A DNA stretch of 5,990 nucleotides from Defluviicoccus vanus (lineage in GTDB: Bacteria; Pseudomonadota; Alphaproteobacteria; Rhodospirillales; Defluviicoccaceae), in NCBI RefSeq assembly GCF_014672695.1, contig NZ_CP053923.1, positions 3,398,373 to 3,404,362 on the forward strand, in the 5' to 3' direction. Shown here piece after piece: positions 4,800-5,990 of this stretch. The translations under genes and the position numbers were made by a program. The stretch's first letter is position 1, and each line of letters begins with the position of its first letter. The notes under the pieces are model-generated. The model worked only from the letters and a program-made list of their open reading frames with translations. It was not told where the DNA came from and did no database searches.

Positions 4800-5990
4800 T
4801 CAGCCGGAGATGGTGAGCGAAGACGGGGTGGGACACGTGTCCGGCGCTAGCCGCGGTTCCACCCTGCCAGAGCCCTCCCCGGAGCAGACTTCCCCGGAGT
4901 TCTCCAGCGAGTGGTGATGGATGGCCTTCCACGCGGCGACAAAGCGATCCACATCGTCGGCGGCAGTCGTCCACCCGAGGCTAACACGCACCGCTGTCCT
5001 AGCAAGATCCTCACCAACCCCCATCGCTCGCAGTACGTGACTGATCTCGATCTTGCCGGAGGAACAGGCCGCACCGGCACTGACGGCAATCCCGCGCAGG
5101 TCGAAGGCGATCACCTGCGTTTCCGCCGGCAGCCCGGGCGTTGCCAGGCAACTGGTGTTGGGCAGGCGCGCCGTATCGGCACCGAAGACGCGGGTGGTGG
5201 GTGATGCGGCGAGGATTTCGCTTTCGATGCGGTCACGCAGCGGGGCGAGACGGGCGGTATCGTCAAGCCGTGCCGCAGCGACGGCGGCGGCGCCGAAGCC
5301 GGCGATGCCGATCATGTTTTCCGTTCCCGCCCGGCGACGGCGTTCCTGACCACCACCGCGCAGGAGGGGTGCAAACGGGAGCGCCGGGTCGACGACCAGG
5401 GCGCCGACGCCGGGTGGGCCACCCAGCTTGTGCGCCGATAGCGACAGCATCTGCACCCCCAGTTCGTCTATCTTGATCGGCAGCTTGCCGGCGGCCTGTA
5501 CCGCGTCGCAGTGGACGAACGCCCCCAGCCGTCGCGCCATCGCGGCAATCGCCGCCACCGGCTGTAGTGCGCCGGTTTCGTTGTTGGCGAGCATGACGGA
5601 TACCAGCGCCGGCGGCGGAGCGGCGCGCAGGTGCATGTCCAGGGCGTCCATGTCGACGACGCCGGCGGCGGTTACCGGAATGCGGATAGCACCGGCCACC
5701 GCCTCGCCCACCGACGCATGTTCGATTGCCGAAACGAGGACCGCTGCCGGCCTGGTAGCGGTCAGCGCCAGCGTATTCGCCTCGGTGCCGCCGCTGGTGA
5801 AGATGACCCAGGCGGGATCAGTCTCCACCAGCAGCGCTACCTGTTCGCGCGCGTCCTCCACAAGGCTTCTGGCAAGGCGGCCGAAGCGGTGGACAGAAGA
5901 CGGATTGCCGACGATGCCTAACGCACGATTGACCGCAGCGACCGCTGCGGGTCGCATGGGAGTGGTGGCATTGTGGTCGAGGTAGAGCGA
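4800..5990 (-). CDS. NifS-like cysteine desulfurase, 5' end cut by the window edge
   Basis: A second class-V PLP cysteine desulfurase, in frame up to the right edge; only the first few residues are missing, because visible residues 3-11 read YLDHNATTP, the usual NifS N-terminus. In visible numbering it has GGTEANT (67-73), His91 in IEHASV, NNETG (136-140), Asp162 and Gln165 in HCDAVQAAGK, the PLP Lys188 in SAHKLGGPPG, RRAGTEN (219-225) and catalytic Cys309 in SAGAACSSGKIE. It is clearly divergent from the IscS next door, with a short GAACSSG active loop, and resembles the Spl1/NifS-like partner that precedes IscS in alphaproteobacterial isc loci. A low-complexity tail of about 39 residues follows the conserved fold (HHHSLENSGEVCSGEGSG onward) and includes two cysteines. 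It lies 23 bp before iscS and presumably shares its transcript; any promoter or IscR site lies outside the window. Whether it feeds Fe-S assembly, thiamine or tRNA is not shown. Confidence 0.94.
   Translation of the reverse strand, partial: SLYLDHNATTPMRPAAVAAVNRALGIVGNPSSVHRFGRLARSLVEDAREQVALLVETDPAWVIFTSGGTEANTLALTATRPAAVLVSAIEHASVGEAVAGAIRIPVTAAGVVDMDALDMHLRAAPPPALVSVMLANNETGALQPVAAIAAMARRLGAFVHCDAVQAAGKLPIKIDELGVQMLSLSAHKLGGPPGVGALVVDPALPFAPLLRGGGQERRRRAGTENMIGIAGFGAAAVAAARLDDTARLAPLRDRIESEILAASPTTRVFGADTARLPNTSCLATPGLPAETQVIAFDLRGIAVSAGAACSSGKIEISHVLRAMGVGEDLARTAVRVSLGWTTAADDVDRFVAAWKAIHHHSLENSGEVCSGEGSGRVEPRLAPDTCPTPSSLTISG
4876..4899. repeat. 9-bp direct repeat within the C-terminal tail of the NifS-like gene
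   Basis: TCCCCGGAG occurs at 4876-4884 and again at 4891-4899, a 15-bp period. The period is five codons, so the repeat stays in frame and produces the similar peptide pieces NSGEVC and CSGEGS in the tail of the upstream desulfurase. This suggests that the tail arose or grew by slippage or short duplication. Confidence 0.6.

Noticed and set aside
4102..4917. Plus-strand open frame of 271 codons over the two desulfurase genes
   Set aside because: It is antisense to iscS and the NifS-like gene, both of which carry full active-site motifs.
1..5990. CRISPR array, tRNA or rRNA gene, insertion sequence, prophage or defence system
   Set aside because: No repeat-spacer pattern, tRNA-like fold, transposase motif or phage gene was found on either strand.

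Overview
The window is GC-rich, densely coding DNA with a strong G/C preference at third codon positions. The protein types fit an alphaproteobacterium, probably of the Rhodospirillales side. Support comes from a NifS-like plus IscS desulfurase pair, an IscA ending CGCGESFHV, an MnmA with an N-terminal extension leading into NSLGIAKAPAATRVVVAMSGG, and a tail resembling the alphaproteobacterial DUF4175/TIGR02302 protein. The taxon is inferred from remembered families, not from a search.

Layout: the last 31 codons of a plus-strand gene end at 93. It converges on mnmA (minus, 204-1415), a tRNA 2-thiouridylase. A 195-bp divergent spacer separates mnmA from a small molbindin gene, mop (plus, 1611-1820). 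mop converges on a minus-strand run that fills the rest of the window. In transcription order this run is a NifS-like cysteine desulfurase cut by the right edge (4800-5990), iscS (3520-4776), iscA (3119-3463), an ISC-type [2Fe-2S] ferredoxin (2554-2892) and tenA, a thiaminase II-type enzyme (1850-2542). The 226-bp iscA-fdx spacer holds several hairpins and a plausible promoter, so fdx-tenA may form its own transcription unit.

Together the genes are about sulfur mobilisation and its uses. Two desulfurases supply persulfide sulfur. IscA and the ferredoxin act in Fe-S assembly as carrier and electron donor. MnmA uses desulfurase sulfur for s2U34 in tRNA. TenA salvages the thiamine pyrimidine. 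Mop binds molybdate.

The most notable point is what is missing. iscU, hscB and hscA are not where a classical isc operon has them: iscS is followed after 56 bp by iscA, and iscA after 226 bp by fdx. In parallel, this IscS lacks the conserved C-terminal tail (SPLWEMYK...IEWAHH type) by which IscS docks IscU. Both facts suggest a reduced isc locus working with another scaffold, perhaps SUF. I see no phage, transposon, CRISPR, RNA gene or clearly new system.
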